From Oscheius sp. JU75 (lineage: Eukaryota > Nematoda > Chromadorea > Rhabditida > Rhabditidae), in NCBI GenBank assembly GCA_037178855.1, contig JASJZC010000006.1:9838501-9902500 (forward strand): a DNA stretch of 64,000 nt, read 5' to 3'. Under the pieces are notes generated by a model. That model was not told where the DNA came from. It was given only the letters and a program-made list of their open reading frames with translations, and did no database searches. Each line of letters opens with the position of its first letter. The first letter of the stretch is position 1. This document shows positions 22,152-34,616 of the stretch, one piece after another. A program made the translations under genes and the position numbers.

Positions 22152-23464
22152 GTTTTTGAAATCCATCCTCTCTGTTCTGTGTTTTATGTGTATTTTCGAG
22201 TCCAATTTTACCAATAAAATCTTCGCAAAACAGGGTATAAAAGTGATAAAGCAGTTCCTTCTATCTTTCTATCTTTATCTGCTTGTCTAGGGCGAGTCGA
22301 GACAGGTTTCCTTCACAGGTCCACTGAATTTTTGTCGTCTCAGCCTTTCCAATCGTTGCGAAATCCTAAGACCGCGAAAATTTAACAATACGACCACTAG
22401 GGCAAGCATTCAATCAGTGCAAGGTTGGCTATCGCCACTTTTGAATTATAGATCTTGTAAACCGGTCAAATTCTCAGCCTCGAGAACCTTTTACCAGCCT
22501 CTCTCATCTCAGAATAGCTGGTGAAAAAGTTTGTCACTCGTGAGAATCGAACCTGGGTCATGCGGAGCGTGATGGAGCCCCTTACTAAAACACCAATTGT
22601 TTCAAACCATTGAAGGGCTGAAATTTTCTGAGGTCGCAACGGCCACAGTTAGACATCTTTAAACGCCGCAACGACTGTTTTTAGCCAGTTTAGAGGCCAC
22701 AACCAGGGATGGGCGAACAATTTTTTTTTTCGATGAAGCTAAGCACAAGCGCTCGGTCGAAAAAGGAGCACGAGCCGAGCTATTCGTCCATCTCTGGCCA
22801 CAACAGCTATTTTTAGACTGATTTGAGTCAGGGAACCCACAAGTGTGATTGTATTTTTTGCTCATCGCCTAAATCTCTACAAAAATGGTACTTTATCAAA
22901 AACACTTCCCACCTTCAGAAGGTCGCAAATAAAAGCAATCATGCTGGTCACTTTTCCTCGCCGGTCACATAAGTTGTGAAATCCAAACAATCTATTTTCC
23001 GACCAGTTTAGCCGAAAATTTCTTTTGCCAGGAATGGGGCAGAGGAAGAGAAAAATGGTCACGATTATTCGACGCGGAATCGACTTTTTGGCTTCTTCGG
23101 CCTCTCTGCTGTAATGTACCGAGACGGGACGGGGGCAATGGCCCTGTCTCTTCCCCTATTTGTTTCCTGCTTTATGGTCATACTTTTGCTATTTTTTTTT
23201 CCGCTATTTTATGCCAAAAAAAATTGAGCTAAAAAGGGGATGATCTCCCGGACTCTTCCATCAATTTTGCGCGTTCCCGTGCCAACTTCTCCCCCTCGCA
23301 ATCGGCGATTATTAAAATCAAGTGAACAGTGTCTGTCACTATCCGTCAATACTGGCAGCAGAGAACCCGTCACGGCGTGCAGTCAGTCAGTCGTAGTACT
23401 TTGACTTTTCGCTCTCCGATTTCTATTTTCTCTGTGACTTAGATTTTGTTTTCAGTAGGCGCCT
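22152..23464. other. Intergenic stretch with tRNA-like remnant
   Basis: No gene seen. Around 22545-22615, on the minus strand, a remnant with a box-B-like GGTTCGATTCTC looks tRNA-derived. A T-run lies near 22721 and A/T-rich sequence near 23190-23230. Confidence 0.5.
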
Positions 23465-26400
23465 ATGCAGGCCGGCAGCAGTGCAGCCGCTGCCATCGAG
23501 GGCGATGAAGATCTCAAACCACTACCACAGTTTAAGAGAGGTGTCCGCAATCAGAGCTCTACATTTCAGTGAGTTTTTCGTTCCAAAATGTTGATAAATA
23601 CACATCGACTTTCACATCTTCTAGCCACTTTCATCGTGGTCAGCGAGTAAAAGAATCTGTTAGGCTGCTAGAGAGAACGATACTTGACGTAAATATGATA
23701 AGTCACGCATTTTATCCGAGCAGTATATTACTGTCTTTCAGCATTCTCAAGTTTTTTTTAGCATGCCCAATTCGATAAAAATGATCAGACAGCGTGAAAA
23801 TATGCAGAAAATACCGGAGAGAACGTCTTTTTAATGGAAGGAATCTAAAGTTTCTTGAGGCAAATTTTCAAATTTTGCGCTGAAGAAAATTTAAGTTCAA
23901 AAAATAGCGCGGTTTGCTAAAACCGCTGCTCTTGGATTTCTATAATTATGATACCTCTTGCATTTCTAAAGGTTCTTTTACATGCTCAGTTTGATAAAGA
24001 TAGCCATAAAATGAGAAAATATGTATAAATACAGTTTTGGAGTTCATTAGATGTACCAAAAAAATCAAATTTCTTTGCAGAAGGCTCTCATCAGCCCTGC
24101 GAAGATCCCTACGCCTACCGTCCAGACCAATCCCACAGGAACGCGGCTCTCTCCAACTTAATAAGGACGAAATTGAATGGCAATTACTAAAAGTCAAGGT
24201 TGGTTCGCCTTTTCAACGAAAACATTTCAAATTCGGCCCCTGTTAGTCACAAAACAATGTAGCACAAAAAGACTTATTCATGGTTTATGCCTCGAACAAA
24301 CGAAAACATCGGCTTTTCCACCGAATATGGCTCACGACGGCCAGCGAAAACTGACCAGTGGCTGCCAATAATTACCCCGAGAAGAGAGAGAGAGAGACAC
24401 CTCCCTCTGGCAGCTTTATTGATTTCGACCTTTTCTTTATCCCCCTCCCGGGCTCTGCTTTGTGGGTACTCCATGGTGGGTCATCACGCAATTTAAATGT
24501 TTTGATCACAAAATAACTCATTTGTTTCCAGGAAAACGCACAGCGTTTCACGGAGAACAGCTCCACCTATATTGGAGCCTCGTCTCTGCCCTCGAGGCTC
24601 GAAGAAATCAGGGACAATAAACGACTGAATAGGACGGAAAAGGTCTGTTTTTCTGTTTATCTAAAGTGTTGATATCTGTACCAAGTTGGTTGACCAGGTA
24701 TGGTGCTCGGAATGTTTACTCTAACAACAGGAGATTGTCATTATCATAGAGTCAACAGACTGTTCCAACTGTCAATTATCCTTTCATTTATCGTACAGTG
24801 CTTTCACGCCAAGCTTACTTTCGACATTCATCCTGCCCTGTTCCGTGACTATTTTCAATCTCTGAGCTCAATTACAGCTAACTCTTTGTCTGAATATTAC
24901 CTTGTGTCCAGCAAAGCCACGAATTAATCAAAGCTAGTTGTTGGATGTGCGGTTTGATAATAGTAAGAATTATCAAGAAAGAAAGACAATAATAACTACA
25001 GAGCAACGGCTAGTGAGTCGAAAAAGGTAGATACCGGGGGATAAATGTCAAGTCCTGCTAAGTGATTATATAACTGGCCGAGTTGTGACTAGAACTCTTT
25101 AGCAGTAGCTCAACTTAGAGGGTGTCTGATAAAAGAAGATCAGGTTGACTGGTACATAGCGTAATAAACTAAAACTTGGGGTAGGTGGCCAGATTGACTG
25201 ACGTATGAAAATAAGAAACAATAATCCAATTCTCTGATCAGCAACTACTTTTATAGCTGACCCACTACCTCCCATCCAGATCTTATTAGTCGCACTGGCC
25301 ACTATCACAAGCTTAGGCATCCGGCGAGGCGTTCTAACCCGCTTAAGTTCCTTTAAAAGCTCACGTAATTGCTCAAAAATAACTGTCTAGTCACACCGGC
25401 GCTAAATCTTGACCTCTCCCCTGTTTCCGGTTTTCTTGCTCCTGTTCCGGCTCCGCCCGTCGCGCCCTCTGCATCCCTTTATTTACCGAAAACGGTCCTC
25501 TGGGTCCAACCCCCATCTTTTTCTCGACCTGTGTCATTATATCCGAATGATTTCTATCGGCTAGAGCGATATCTCTCCTCGCCTCAAGGTCTCTCTTTCT
25601 CCTATTGTGACAGTTATCTAAAGATGCCGGCCCTCGAACGGCGATCGCTGAGTCTCGACTCGGATTCTGGATATTCCGAATTTTCGGACACTTTTTCCAC
25701 GACAGACTACGTGCACAGTTTCCTATTCACTGAAAATGTAAGTAGGGTTAAAATGTTGTTCATGTGGGTAAGAAACTACTCATAGGACGCAGCGAACTCT
25801 GATGTTAATGCTCGAAGGGACTACTGTATGAAAAGTTTTTATATAATGCTCCACTTTTGCTCTGCCCAAAAAATTCATTTTCTGGGTTTTCAAGTGAGTT
25901 TCATTGTTTGAAGGCCAAGTTTTGCCCTTGAACACTCTACTTTAACAGAAGCATTAAAAGGAAAAATGGAGAACATTTACAAAATGCTGGATTTGACCTT
26001 GTAAGGCCAATTTCTTCATTTTTCAGGATAATTATCCTGCCAAAGAAGACTATTCTAGGGTGATATTTGGCGGCAAATCAATTGAAGACACTTGAAAACG
26101 GAAATAATTATTGTAAAGACCCGTAAGTTGAAGAAAGAAATCGGAGTTCCAGTTTTTTGAACTTCTTGCTGCCAAAGTTCAAATTAAACTTTTACCCGCA
26201 GTTTGCTGTCCCTTTAAAAATGCCTCACTCTGTGAAAGGCTAAAACCTACGCTAGCGTATAAACTTCTACTACTTTAAAAGCTCTAAAAAGTTCAAAAAC
26301 GCAATTAATCCGTAGCAAAAGAATGTCAATTGACCCTCCCGCGTACATGAATAGTATACGCAAAAAAAGTATGGGTCATCCTGACGAAGCCACAATACAA

Positions 26401-29400
26401 GACGCATGATATTTCGTCTTTCAATTCAAGAAACCAAAGCATATTTGCTCGACCTTATTACACAGTCTAGAGTTCTGTTGACACTCCACGTTCAAAAACC
26501 ATACAATTTTGAGTTCAAGACGCCATGATCTGAGTAGATTAATTTCCCCCGAAAAAAAGCTCTAACTCCACGATTTCAGGTGAAGAAAATCGTCCGGAAA
26601 GCGGACTGGCCTGTCAGACATGAGGTCCGTAGGGAGCTATGGCACGAGTTGTGTCGCGGGAAGGATTTCGACTCGAGCAAGGCCGTCTTTCGCGATCAGC
26701 TGAGCGAGGTGATACGCAGCGGGAGTGAGTTTTTTTGTTTGTTTACGGTGTGCCTCTACAAACATAAATAATCGTTTACCCCGGAGGGCACGCGTGTGTA
26801 TAACAGCGCCCTGAGGCAATGTTTGCTCACGCTCTAACCGGCTTCAAGCCCCCGAGGGGGAGACTGTACAAATAATTACAAAATATGTCTAACATTATTG
26901 AGAGTTTACAGAAAAGTTCACGCCGCCTCAGTTCCTAGCCGAAGACGGAGTCGTGATCAACAACTATGAACTGAATGAGCAGGGCGTGATGCGGCTCCTA
27001 CGTCTGCTGAAGGTCGTCGAGAATCTGAGGCCGGAAATCAGCTCAGCGCCGGTTAGTTAATCAGCTGAACTCCTAATGTCTTGCTTGCGACTGTGTTTGG
27101 TGGGGGGAAGAAGCAATGTTACCCAGCTAGATTTGGAAGGCACTTGTCAGGGGGAACAGAATATAGGGAAAACTTTGGACCCAATCAAACTTGAGACCGT
27201 TTCATTCGAAATCCACTGCAATTTCTCATGTCAAGAATTTAGGTGGCGAGGTAGTTCATTTAAACTTGAACCCGATGCCTTTTGGAGTCGTAGTCGGAGT
27301 ACTAACCGACTGAGCTACGGGGGATATTGCCCGCCAAAGCCACGCTTTAAAGAGGGAAAACTTCGAAGGCAGGAAATAGATGAATGAGAGCACTGGGATG
27401 ACATTATAGTGACACCTAAAGGCTTTTTTTTTAGATGCTTTACCCTCTCTGCTCCCTAATGCTGCATTTCCTCGACGATGCCGACGTCTTTGCCTGTGTT
27501 CAGCAGCTCCTCGCCACCAAGGTTCGTTTCTTCCTCAAAATTTTCTATCTTACCACCATTTTTCAAGATTTTTGAGCCCGAGAATCATTTCCTCCCGTAT
27601 TCAGTCTTTCCAGGGCTACTTGATGACCTCTCCCGTGGAATGGGCCGCCTCCTCGCACACGATCCTAGCTCTCATCAAAAAGCACAAACCCAATGCCTAC
27701 AGCGCCCTCAAAAGGCGTCTCGGCAGCCAAGATGACGTGGTCATTGCCAAAACTGTTAGTTTTTTTTAGGCTTTTTTGTATGTTCTATTAAAAAAACAAA
27801 AATTTGTATTCAGATTCGCGACTGGCTGACGTGGATCTTCAAGGGACTGCCACTGAGCCATATAGTGCGAGTGGTCGACTGCTACCTGGTCGAAGGCAAC
27901 AAATTCGTCATTCGCGCCGCCATAGCCATTGTCTACATTTGGTCGAAGGGCCTGAAGGTGGGTCCCATGATCATAAAAAGGGCTGGTAATACGCCGCCAA
28001 GTGTTTATAAATCGTATTTTTGTTAATTTGTTCCTCTTCCAAGCCACTTTCCACGTAAAAAAGCCTGTTAAAATGCCAGAGGGCTCGAAACTGTTTGATC
28101 GATTTTCAAATGTCATACGGTCCTTTTTTGAAATTTCGAGCATTTTTAAAGGTCTAGAAATCAATTTTACATGCTTAATTCCATAAAATTAGCTGGGAAA
28201 TAATGAAAAATTGTAGGGAATTCCATGAAAATAGGATTGGGAAGCTTGCCGAAGTACTGTCAGCTCTCCATGTTTGTCCTGCTTTTCAATCTGTTTGCAA
28301 ATCGTAACTTTTTTTTTCAGTCAGAGCCCCGGAGTGACCTGTCAGGAAAGTCCCTAGACGAACGCGTCGAAATTGTGCAGTCAGAACTTCAAAGTGTCGC
28401 CCAGCAGATGCAGGTACCCGTAAATGTGGTATTTTTTACCCAATTCTTTTTTAGATTTCGACGGAAACTTTCGTCGCGACCTGTACCGGCATTCGGAATC
28501 TGCAAAGTAGTAATATTTCCAGGATACAGGCGCATTATGAGGACAGGGTAAGCATGAGAACAAAACAAAAATGTGCGTGAGCAGAAAAACAGAGCAAGCA
28601 GCTGCGTACCCGCGCAATTTGAATTTTCGTTCGCAAATGCTCAGTTTCTTTTCGTTTTCTCGCTCATTTTTGCACTTTTCCTAGTCCTTTTCGTGAAAAA
28701 AAGATGTAATTTTAAATAAGTAGTGTGCAGCTATGTATCATAGACATTTTTTTCGCTATTTGTAGCTATACCTAGGGCTTGGAACTGATCGGTCTACCGA
28801 GTATCGCAATTTTAGCATTTCTGTCTCGATTTTTCTGCTGTGCGATGTGCTTGCCATGTCTGTTTGTCCTATTTGCCAAGTTTTAGGAAAACGAGCATAT
28901 TTACTGAGAAAGCGCTCATAGTATCTTTTAGGCTTTAGGTCTTTTCCGTTGAAAAAGCCCTTCGTTTTTCATCAACTTTTTGCCAAGAAAGTAAAAAAGG
29001 GTATGGGAAGCACTTTCCCAAGACCACAATTGAAGAAAATATGTCATTTTAAGGGAGTAGGTGAGCTACAGCGGGACCCTGGCCTGTGTGTAGAACCAAT
29101 CTCGAACTAAATGCCATGACAAAACAACCGCTCATTACTTCAACTTGAAACTTTCAGCTCCGTGACGAAGTGACGCGCGATCAGACGAAAAAGAAATCTA
29201 CAAGAGGGCGTGCCTCGCGCCACCTCTTCAGCCAGCCCTTCGAGTCGAAAGTCGTCGATTCAGGTACCATTTTTCCTTGATCCCTTTCCACCACCTTCTC
29301 ATTTAGAAGCAGCTGCCGAAATCATGTCATTTTTACCCCCGAGACTACAACTGGCCACGCCCGCCCTATTGTTTCGTCTGAGCCAGGACGGTGCGAGCTT

Positions 29401-30391
29401 TACACACATGTGGAGCAAAATTGACGCCGCCGATCAGACCCTACTACTCATTCGAACTGTCAAGGGCGACATCTTTGGGGCCTACTGCAGCTCCTCGTGG
29501 GCCGAGCGAAATGATCGCCGTGAAAGGACAAAATCGAAGTGGGCTGGATCTTTTTCATCAAGATGAAATGTTCAGATACTTCGGTACGGGCGAGTCGTTT
29601 GTCTGGAGGCTGGACGAGGAGAGCGAGTTGCCAGTCTTCTACGGCTGGGTTGGGAACAACAACGATAACCCAGACACCAGTCCGCAGATGTTTATGGCGG
29701 CCAAGGACAGACTTCTTGTTGTCAGTTTTTTGCTAGCATTTTCATTTTCACAATGCTATTTTTGTTGCGTTTCCTCAGTCGCCAGCAGTCTTGTTTGTTG
29801 TTCGCCATTCACTTTTGCGTCTTATCCCGGTAGCTGGCCTGTTTAGCCCCGTCATGAACCAAGTTTTTATCTTGAATGTTGAAAACCTGGAATGGGACCG
29901 CCTCTAGTACCTCATTTTGGAGCTTGAACCTTCTACTTGAATACTACAGGACTGCTGGTCCAGACATTCATGTTTGGGTTCGCTACCCACCCATTCGGCC
30001 TGCTGGACGTATTTTTGTCTTGAGAGCTGGAAAAATAAACGTGGCGGCTTCGGTACCTTTTTGTGACCTGGACTTTGTCCAGCTCGTTTACTCGAGTATA
30101 GCTTGCTCACATTGAATAGTCAGCGTTACCACCTGGATGGGGTTTTTTGCGCAACGTTTTTCTTTTTCAAAGATCGAAAGGTTCCCCCTGTTGATGGTTG
30201 TTCTCATCGACATTTCTTTATGATACCACTTTCAGATTGGCTCCGGCGACGGGGACGCGATTCGTATTGACGAGGAGCTGACGCGTGGCATGTCTTCAGC
30301 CTGCCGCACCTTCGGGAGCCCTGCCCTCGTCGAGAGTCGCACGTTCGACATTGACGAGCTCGAAGTTTTTGACGTGCTAACAGGAACCTAA
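23465..30391 (+). CDS. TBC-TLDc protein, TBC1D24/Skywalker homologue
   Basis: Rab GTPase-activating-type TBC domain followed by a TLDc domain, the architecture of human TBC1D24, fly Skywalker and C. elegans TBC-7, which act in synaptic or endosomal vesicle traffic and oxidative stress resistance. Long-isoform exons begin at 23465 and about 24081, with one ending at AAG near 24642; the common part starts at 26580 (VKKIVRKADWPVRHEVRREL). TBC blocks: LWHELCRGKDF, MLHFLDDADVFACVQQLL, WAASSHTILALIKKH, WLTWIFKGLPLSHIVRVVDCYLVEG, then IYIWSKGLK-like VYIWSKGLK. TLDc blocks: LPPRLQLATPALLFRLSQDG, DQTLLLIRTVKGDIFGAYCS, YFGTGESFVWRL, then IGSGDGDAIRID and CRTFGSPAL. The TLDc exon join uses a 38-nt intron (about 29538-29575). 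As in other TBC1D24 proteins, I do not see the canonical TBC Arg finger (IxxDxxR). Stop at 30389-30391. Confidence 0.9.
25624..25738 (+). CDS. Candidate alternative first exon of the TBC-TLDc gene
   Basis: An ATG-initiated frame (MPALERRSLSLDSDSGYSEF...) ends at GAAAAT followed by a GTAAGT donor in phase 0, and so splices in frame onto the exon at 26580, exactly as the upstream exon near 24642 does. It lies in a 1.9-kb intron, so a second promoter would give a shorter isoform with a different Ser-rich N-terminus. Confidence 0.5.
27244..27340 (-). repeat. tRNA-derived element, CTCAGTCGG family (intron of TBC-TLDc gene)
   Basis: On the minus strand: CCGTAGCTCAGTCGGTTAG, TACTCCGACTAC, and a box-B-like GGGTTCAAG. 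No credible anticodon stem; looks like a SINE head. Related copies at 35.2 kb and 39.95 kb. Confidence 0.6.
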
Positions 30392-31534
30392 TTTTGTTAC
30401 ATTTTCCCCATCAAATCCGATGATTATTTGCCCTGTGAACTGCCCCCCTAGTCTTCACTTACCTACCCTTTCTCTTCCTCTCCACACTACGGGTCCCCAT
30501 AGAATACATTCCCCCCGTATTTTAGAGACATAGTAGCTTACAAGCAAATTGTATCCGCAACCAACAGCTTTAACCCCTATTACAAACATTTTTGAATCTT
30601 TATTTTCCTGTAATCAGACCTAATGACACCGCGTGTTGTACATACTTTGTGGCCCACAGTGTGCGTAGCTGCTGCTTCTCGGCAAGGTTTCGTTTAATAA
30701 AGACATTGTAGGCGTGTTCTTGCCCCTTTTTGTACAAGTTTTTAGCAGAATTGTATCTGTAGCAAGAGTGCTCAAGAAGCATCCTTATCAGTCCTTGTGC
30801 GACGTTGCAATATCCCGAATTTTGTCCCGTTTTTACTGCTTTTAGCTGGCTGCTGTGAATAAGAGGATTTCCGCGCAGCAGATGGCAAGATTTGCAGCAA
30901 GCACTTTGCTGTTGGAAACTCCTTATCTTTCATTCACATTTTGCCTGAAATATCCGAATTTTCGAGCTTTTCTCGTTCATTTCTTCGCTATTAAACCGTA
31001 TTTTTCTTTACTCTGTAGACGATCCCCAATTTTATGACGAACCATATTTGCCCAGTTTTGACCCAATATCAGCCAATTCCGCCAAATCTGTCTCCTTCGA
31101 GCTTCCACCTATTTGAAGTCATTTGTTTTACAGAAGCCGGAGAAAAAAGATTCACTTCATTAGAAAACGGCCATGTTTAATCAAATGTTGTCCCCACACT
31201 AGTCTCTTTTTCTCCATTCTTTAATTTTTGAAGTTATTCGCCATGATGACTGCTATAAAAAGACTCCCTAGGTGGGAACTTTCCTCCAAGAGCTTATAAA
31301 ACACCTTCTGAACGTGAAATAGTCCTACAGGGACTCTAAACGATCCGGAAAACGGGTTTTGCCAATTTTTTTCCCGGTACAGCATATCTGTAATCTGCTT
31401 TCCTCTTTCTTCGATCCTTCTCTACCGACAACGCCATGGCAGAGATCAGCTGACCACTGGTGTTGATGCTAAAAAAAAAAGTTTCTTCGCCTTTCCTCTT
31501 CCAAACCAGCTTATTTACCTGATTTTTTTGCTGA
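30392..31534. other. Intergenic stretch, nothing recognised
   Basis: 1.1 kb between the TBC-TLDc gene and MPDU1, A/T-rich, with only short random frames on both strands. Confidence 0.5.
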
Positions 31535-33015
31535 ATGGCTAAGGCTCTCGGTCAGCAGCTCTTCGAGGATGTCCTCAGCTTTGTCTTCCCGGAGAACTGC
31601 TTCGAGGAACTGTTCATGAACTTCAACGTTTTCCATCGTGAGTCCCCTTTTCTATTTTTATATGCTTATTTTCTAGCCAAATGTCCCAAACAGGTGCTGA
31701 GTCGCGTTCTCGGCCTCGGTATCACCTTTGGCTCCATGATGCTCTTCGTGCCTCAAATCCTCAAGATTCATACGGCTAGAAGTGCTAAGGTAATTCTTTT
31801 TTTGTCTTTATCACGAAGAAAAAATACTTCAGGGAATCTCGCTCATCTCTCAGCTTCTCGCTCTCGTTGGAGCCTTCGGAACTGCCGCCTACAGCTACAC
31901 GAAGGGCTTCGTCTTCACTCAGTACGGGGACTCTATCTTTGTCACCATCCAGCTGATCATCATCATCATGCAGATTCTCTATTTCAACGGCGCCGGAGCC
32001 TATGCTGCTGCCTTCCTGGCCTTCTGGTGCGTTGTTTTGCTACACTTTCATTATGGTTTTGACCGGTCGATCGTGGCCAGCCAGTTAGACAGGACTTGGT
32101 CGCAACGTATTATTTGTCTTACTAGGGGTCAACTGATTTTTGCAATGTAAGCGATAGACAGAGGTAGGGGTCGCGTAACGTGAGAAACATCAACGGGAAG
32201 TGAAGGAGCCCAAATTGTGCAAAAACAAAAGGTAACTTTATGAAGAAGGAGGGTCGCGCGGAAGTTTTGAACTGCAGACATACAGTTGACCCCTGTATCC
32301 GGCCGATTTATGTACCTAGACCAGACCCGATTCCATTTTTTGGCATACACAATGTGCAAATCGGACTGCAAACAAAACACGAGTCGCTCTTTGGCTTAAT
32401 CTGGATTGTGACCGCGGCGAACCGGACCCAGATGTCAGCTGGGCAGTTCGAAACGAAATATGGTTGATTTTTCCACATTTTTAGAATGGTTGTGGTCCTT
32501 TGGTAGGATAGAATTAGCCCACAATAGGAGGAAAGACAAGGGAACGAGTTGCCACCGGAATCTTAATCAAAAAGCACGGGAAGCGCGGCGGCTACGCACA
32601 GGCGGCTTCAGACACACAGACACTTCAAAATTAAATTTGTGTTTCAATTTCAGCTGGGCCATGACATTCGCCGTCATCGGGGCCTATATCCCCCTCTCTG
32701 TTCTGACCTCGATCCAGGCCGTCACCATCCCCATCGTCTTCGTTTCAAAAGCCATCCAGGCTTCCCAGAACTACAAGGCGCAGAGCACCGGCCAGTTGTC
32801 TCTAGTCTCCGTCGCTCTCCAGTTCTTCGGTACGCCTTTTTAAGAATGTTTAATCGATTGAATCAGGCACCGTGGCTCGCGTCTACACCACGCTCCAGGA
32901 CACAGACGACCAGCTGCTCTTGGCCTCTTTCGGCAGCGCCGCCGCCCTCAACGCCGTTATTTTCGCCCAATTCTTCCTCTACTGGAACGCGCCGGAGAAG
33001 AAGAAGATGGCCTAA
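31535..33015 (+). CDS. MPDU1: MPDU1 homologue (mannose-P-dolichol utilisation, PQ-loop protein)
   Basis: ER membrane PQ-loop protein needed for use of dolichol-P-mannose and dolichol-P-glucose in glycan assembly. Five exons: 31535-31639 or so, about 31678-31789, about 31833-32024, about 32654-32829, and about 32866-33015; about 245 residues. Start MAKALGQQLFEDVLSF with FPENCFEELF matches the family N-terminus; PQ-loop 1 reads MMLFVPQILKIHTARSAKGIS; membrane segments include LALVGAFGTAAYSYT, FVTIQLIIIIMQILYF, AMTFAVIGAYIPLSVLTSI and NAVIFAQFFLYW. PQ-loop 2 is degenerate (VFVSKAIQASQNYKAQSTGQ), as in human MPDU1. The C-terminal WNAPEKKKMA matches the human WNAKPPHKQKKAQ-type tail and includes a Lys-rich ER-retention-like end. 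The intron of about 630 bp (32025-32653) has no recognised content. Confidence 0.93.
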
Positions 33016-33344
33016 GCGTTTTTCTTTTTTTGGGTCCTTATTTATATTTTACAAGTTTCCCGATCTTCTAATATTGTGCTCTTCTGTGATAAAAACTTTC
33101 CCCGAGCTGTGATTCCCTCGTCTTTTCTGCCGTTTTTCGTTGCATACCGGTATAAAATTGCTTAATGTAGTCAGAAAAAGAATGTCTACAGTAACCCGCA
33201 GATTTGAGGTTTTTGTTTCGGGACCATCGGTTGCCCGCAAATTTAAAAAAAAATCAAACTTTTTGAAATTTTGACGCTCTGTCCATAGGACTCTATACGA
33301 AAAGCTACTTTAGACACTCTTTCTCTTAACACTTTCAATTTAGA
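33016..33344. other. Spacer between MPDU1 and TIM29
   Basis: 330 bp, A/T-rich. A TTTCAATTTAG acceptor ends 2 nt before the TIM29 ATG, so the two genes could be co-transcribed, though the gap is long for an operon. Confidence 0.45.
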
Positions 33345-34448
33345 ATGGCCGGTGCCTTCTTTCGCCGCATGGGCGTGAAATTTGTGGACTATTGGAAGCA
33401 GGTTGGAGCAGATTATGGAACAGTTATACGAGAAGCTGGCCAGGAGTCCCGGAGAAAGCCCTGGAAAGCAGGTAACTTCCTGTTAGCCCTAAAATAAGGT
33501 ATTTTTCAGCCGTCACGGCTGGCCTTCTCGGCGGGCTCGTCTACGCCTACAAAACGAATCCGAGCTACGAGGAGATGCGCAACGAGCTAGCCGAGCGGAG
33601 ACAGCAGCTAGTTCTCGTACCGAATTCCAATCATAACAGTAAATCAGGTAAGCTGGTTATTTACCATGCTATTCCGAGATTCTTGGCAACGAAAGATGAT
33701 GCAGTAAAGAAAAACATACTTTGGTTAGTTGTCAGCTTGATCTCCTTTCTCGTCATCCCGTGCTGACTAGTTCTTCGGGCCCGTGAGCTCGCCAAAGCCC
33801 AGCTAAATTTCCCAGTGCCTAAAAAGAATGCGACCCGTTCCAATCGCGTGCCTGGCCGCTGGCTATCTTCGGCTGGGCCTGTTTCTCTATCCTCATGGTC
33901 ACTCTCAACAAATTCGGTTTCAGTTTCTAGTTTTATCACTTTTTTTGTCATATCCTGTGCCAATCAGACATGTGCCATAGGTTCGGCTGGGCCGGACCAA
34001 TTTTCAGCGAAAAAGAGAGCAGAGCAAAAAAAAGCGCTACAACTTTGCAGAGCATCACAAAATGAAAAAAGCAACTTTGACCACGAACCGGCCGATTTCT
34101 GTAAATCTTATACTTTTTACTATCCTAGACTTCCAGATGCTGATATCGCTCTCCGATCTCTACTTCTCTGTCAAGAGCGACTCCACTATTACAACCTCTG
34201 GTTCTTTTCTCTTCTCGTCAAAACTACACATGATTCCAAGGCTTGTTTCATTCTATTTGTCCCAAATCAGCCATCTTCAGATTCGTATCTTCCACAGCCA
34301 GGACGTGAATCTCCAAAAATGGCCCTGGATGGAATTTTACGATAACATTCTCGATATCGGCTATTTCGGGAAATGGCATCATCTGGAGACGAATTTCATC
34401 GACTACGACATCAACCGTGAGGAGATCGATCAGCTGCCAAATGCCTAG
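33345..34448 (+). CDS. TIMM29: TIM29 homologue (inner-membrane TIM22 complex)
   Basis: Metazoan subunit of the mitochondrial TIM22 carrier translocase. Exon 1 33345-33471 (FFRRMGVKFVDYWKQVGADY, as in the human VLADYRGACRE region), exon 2 about 33510-33646 with the membrane segment AAVTAGLLGGLVYAYKTNPS and ELAERRQQLVLVP, then a long intron, and a 3' part from about 34134 (RLHYYNLWFFSLLVKTTHDSK) continuing as IRIFHSQDVNLQKWPWMEFY, DNILDIGYFGKWH, DYDINREEIDQLP. This follows human TIM29 ([20 protein letters not shown] ... VLDVGFVGRWW ... CDINDDEFLHLP). The two parts of the 3' region are in different frames; the best join is a 40-nt intron with a GC donor after DSK. The protein stops shortly after QLPNA and lacks the human C-terminal extension. 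The long intron contains a dead inverted copy of a TMEM104 exon and a palindromic repeat. Confidence 0.8.
33752..33964 (+). pseudogene. Inverted, inactivated copy of the last TMEM104 exon
   Basis: About 210 bp, about 95% identical to the last coding exon plus 3' flank of the TMEM104 gene at 34590-34800, but on the opposite strand and inside the TIM29 intron. I count about ten substitutions and one deleted base. The Trp codon after CCGTGC is TGA here (TGG in the intact copy), and the deletion (GCGACCCG versus GCGAGCCCG) shifts the frame, so it cannot encode the domain. The homology runs past the stop codon into the 3' flank (TTTTATCACTTTTTTTGTCA). Confidence 0.9.
34033..34080. repeat. Palindromic dispersed repeat, copy 6 (half element)
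   Basis: Only the right arm is clear: GCTACAACTTTGCAGAGCATC, followed by AAAATGAAAAAAGCAACTTT. The same tail follows the copies at 2.2 and 63.7 kb. Confidence 0.6.
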
Positions 34449-34616
34449 ATTTTTTTTGAGTTATGTTGTTGATCTTTATTGTTTTATAAATCTCTTCTTT
34501 CTCTGCTATTTACAGGGAATATGAACCGGTAATAAAACGGGGGTGGAAAATTGCACAAAGACACGTGTCTGGGATAGACCGAAATGGCACAGGGTATGAC
34601 AAAAAAAGTGATAAAA

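Noticed and set aside
33815..34345. Long plus-strand frame across the TIM29 intron
   Set aside because: It is a chance frame through the inverted TMEM104 exon copy and intron; only the 3' part overlaps real TIM29 sequence.
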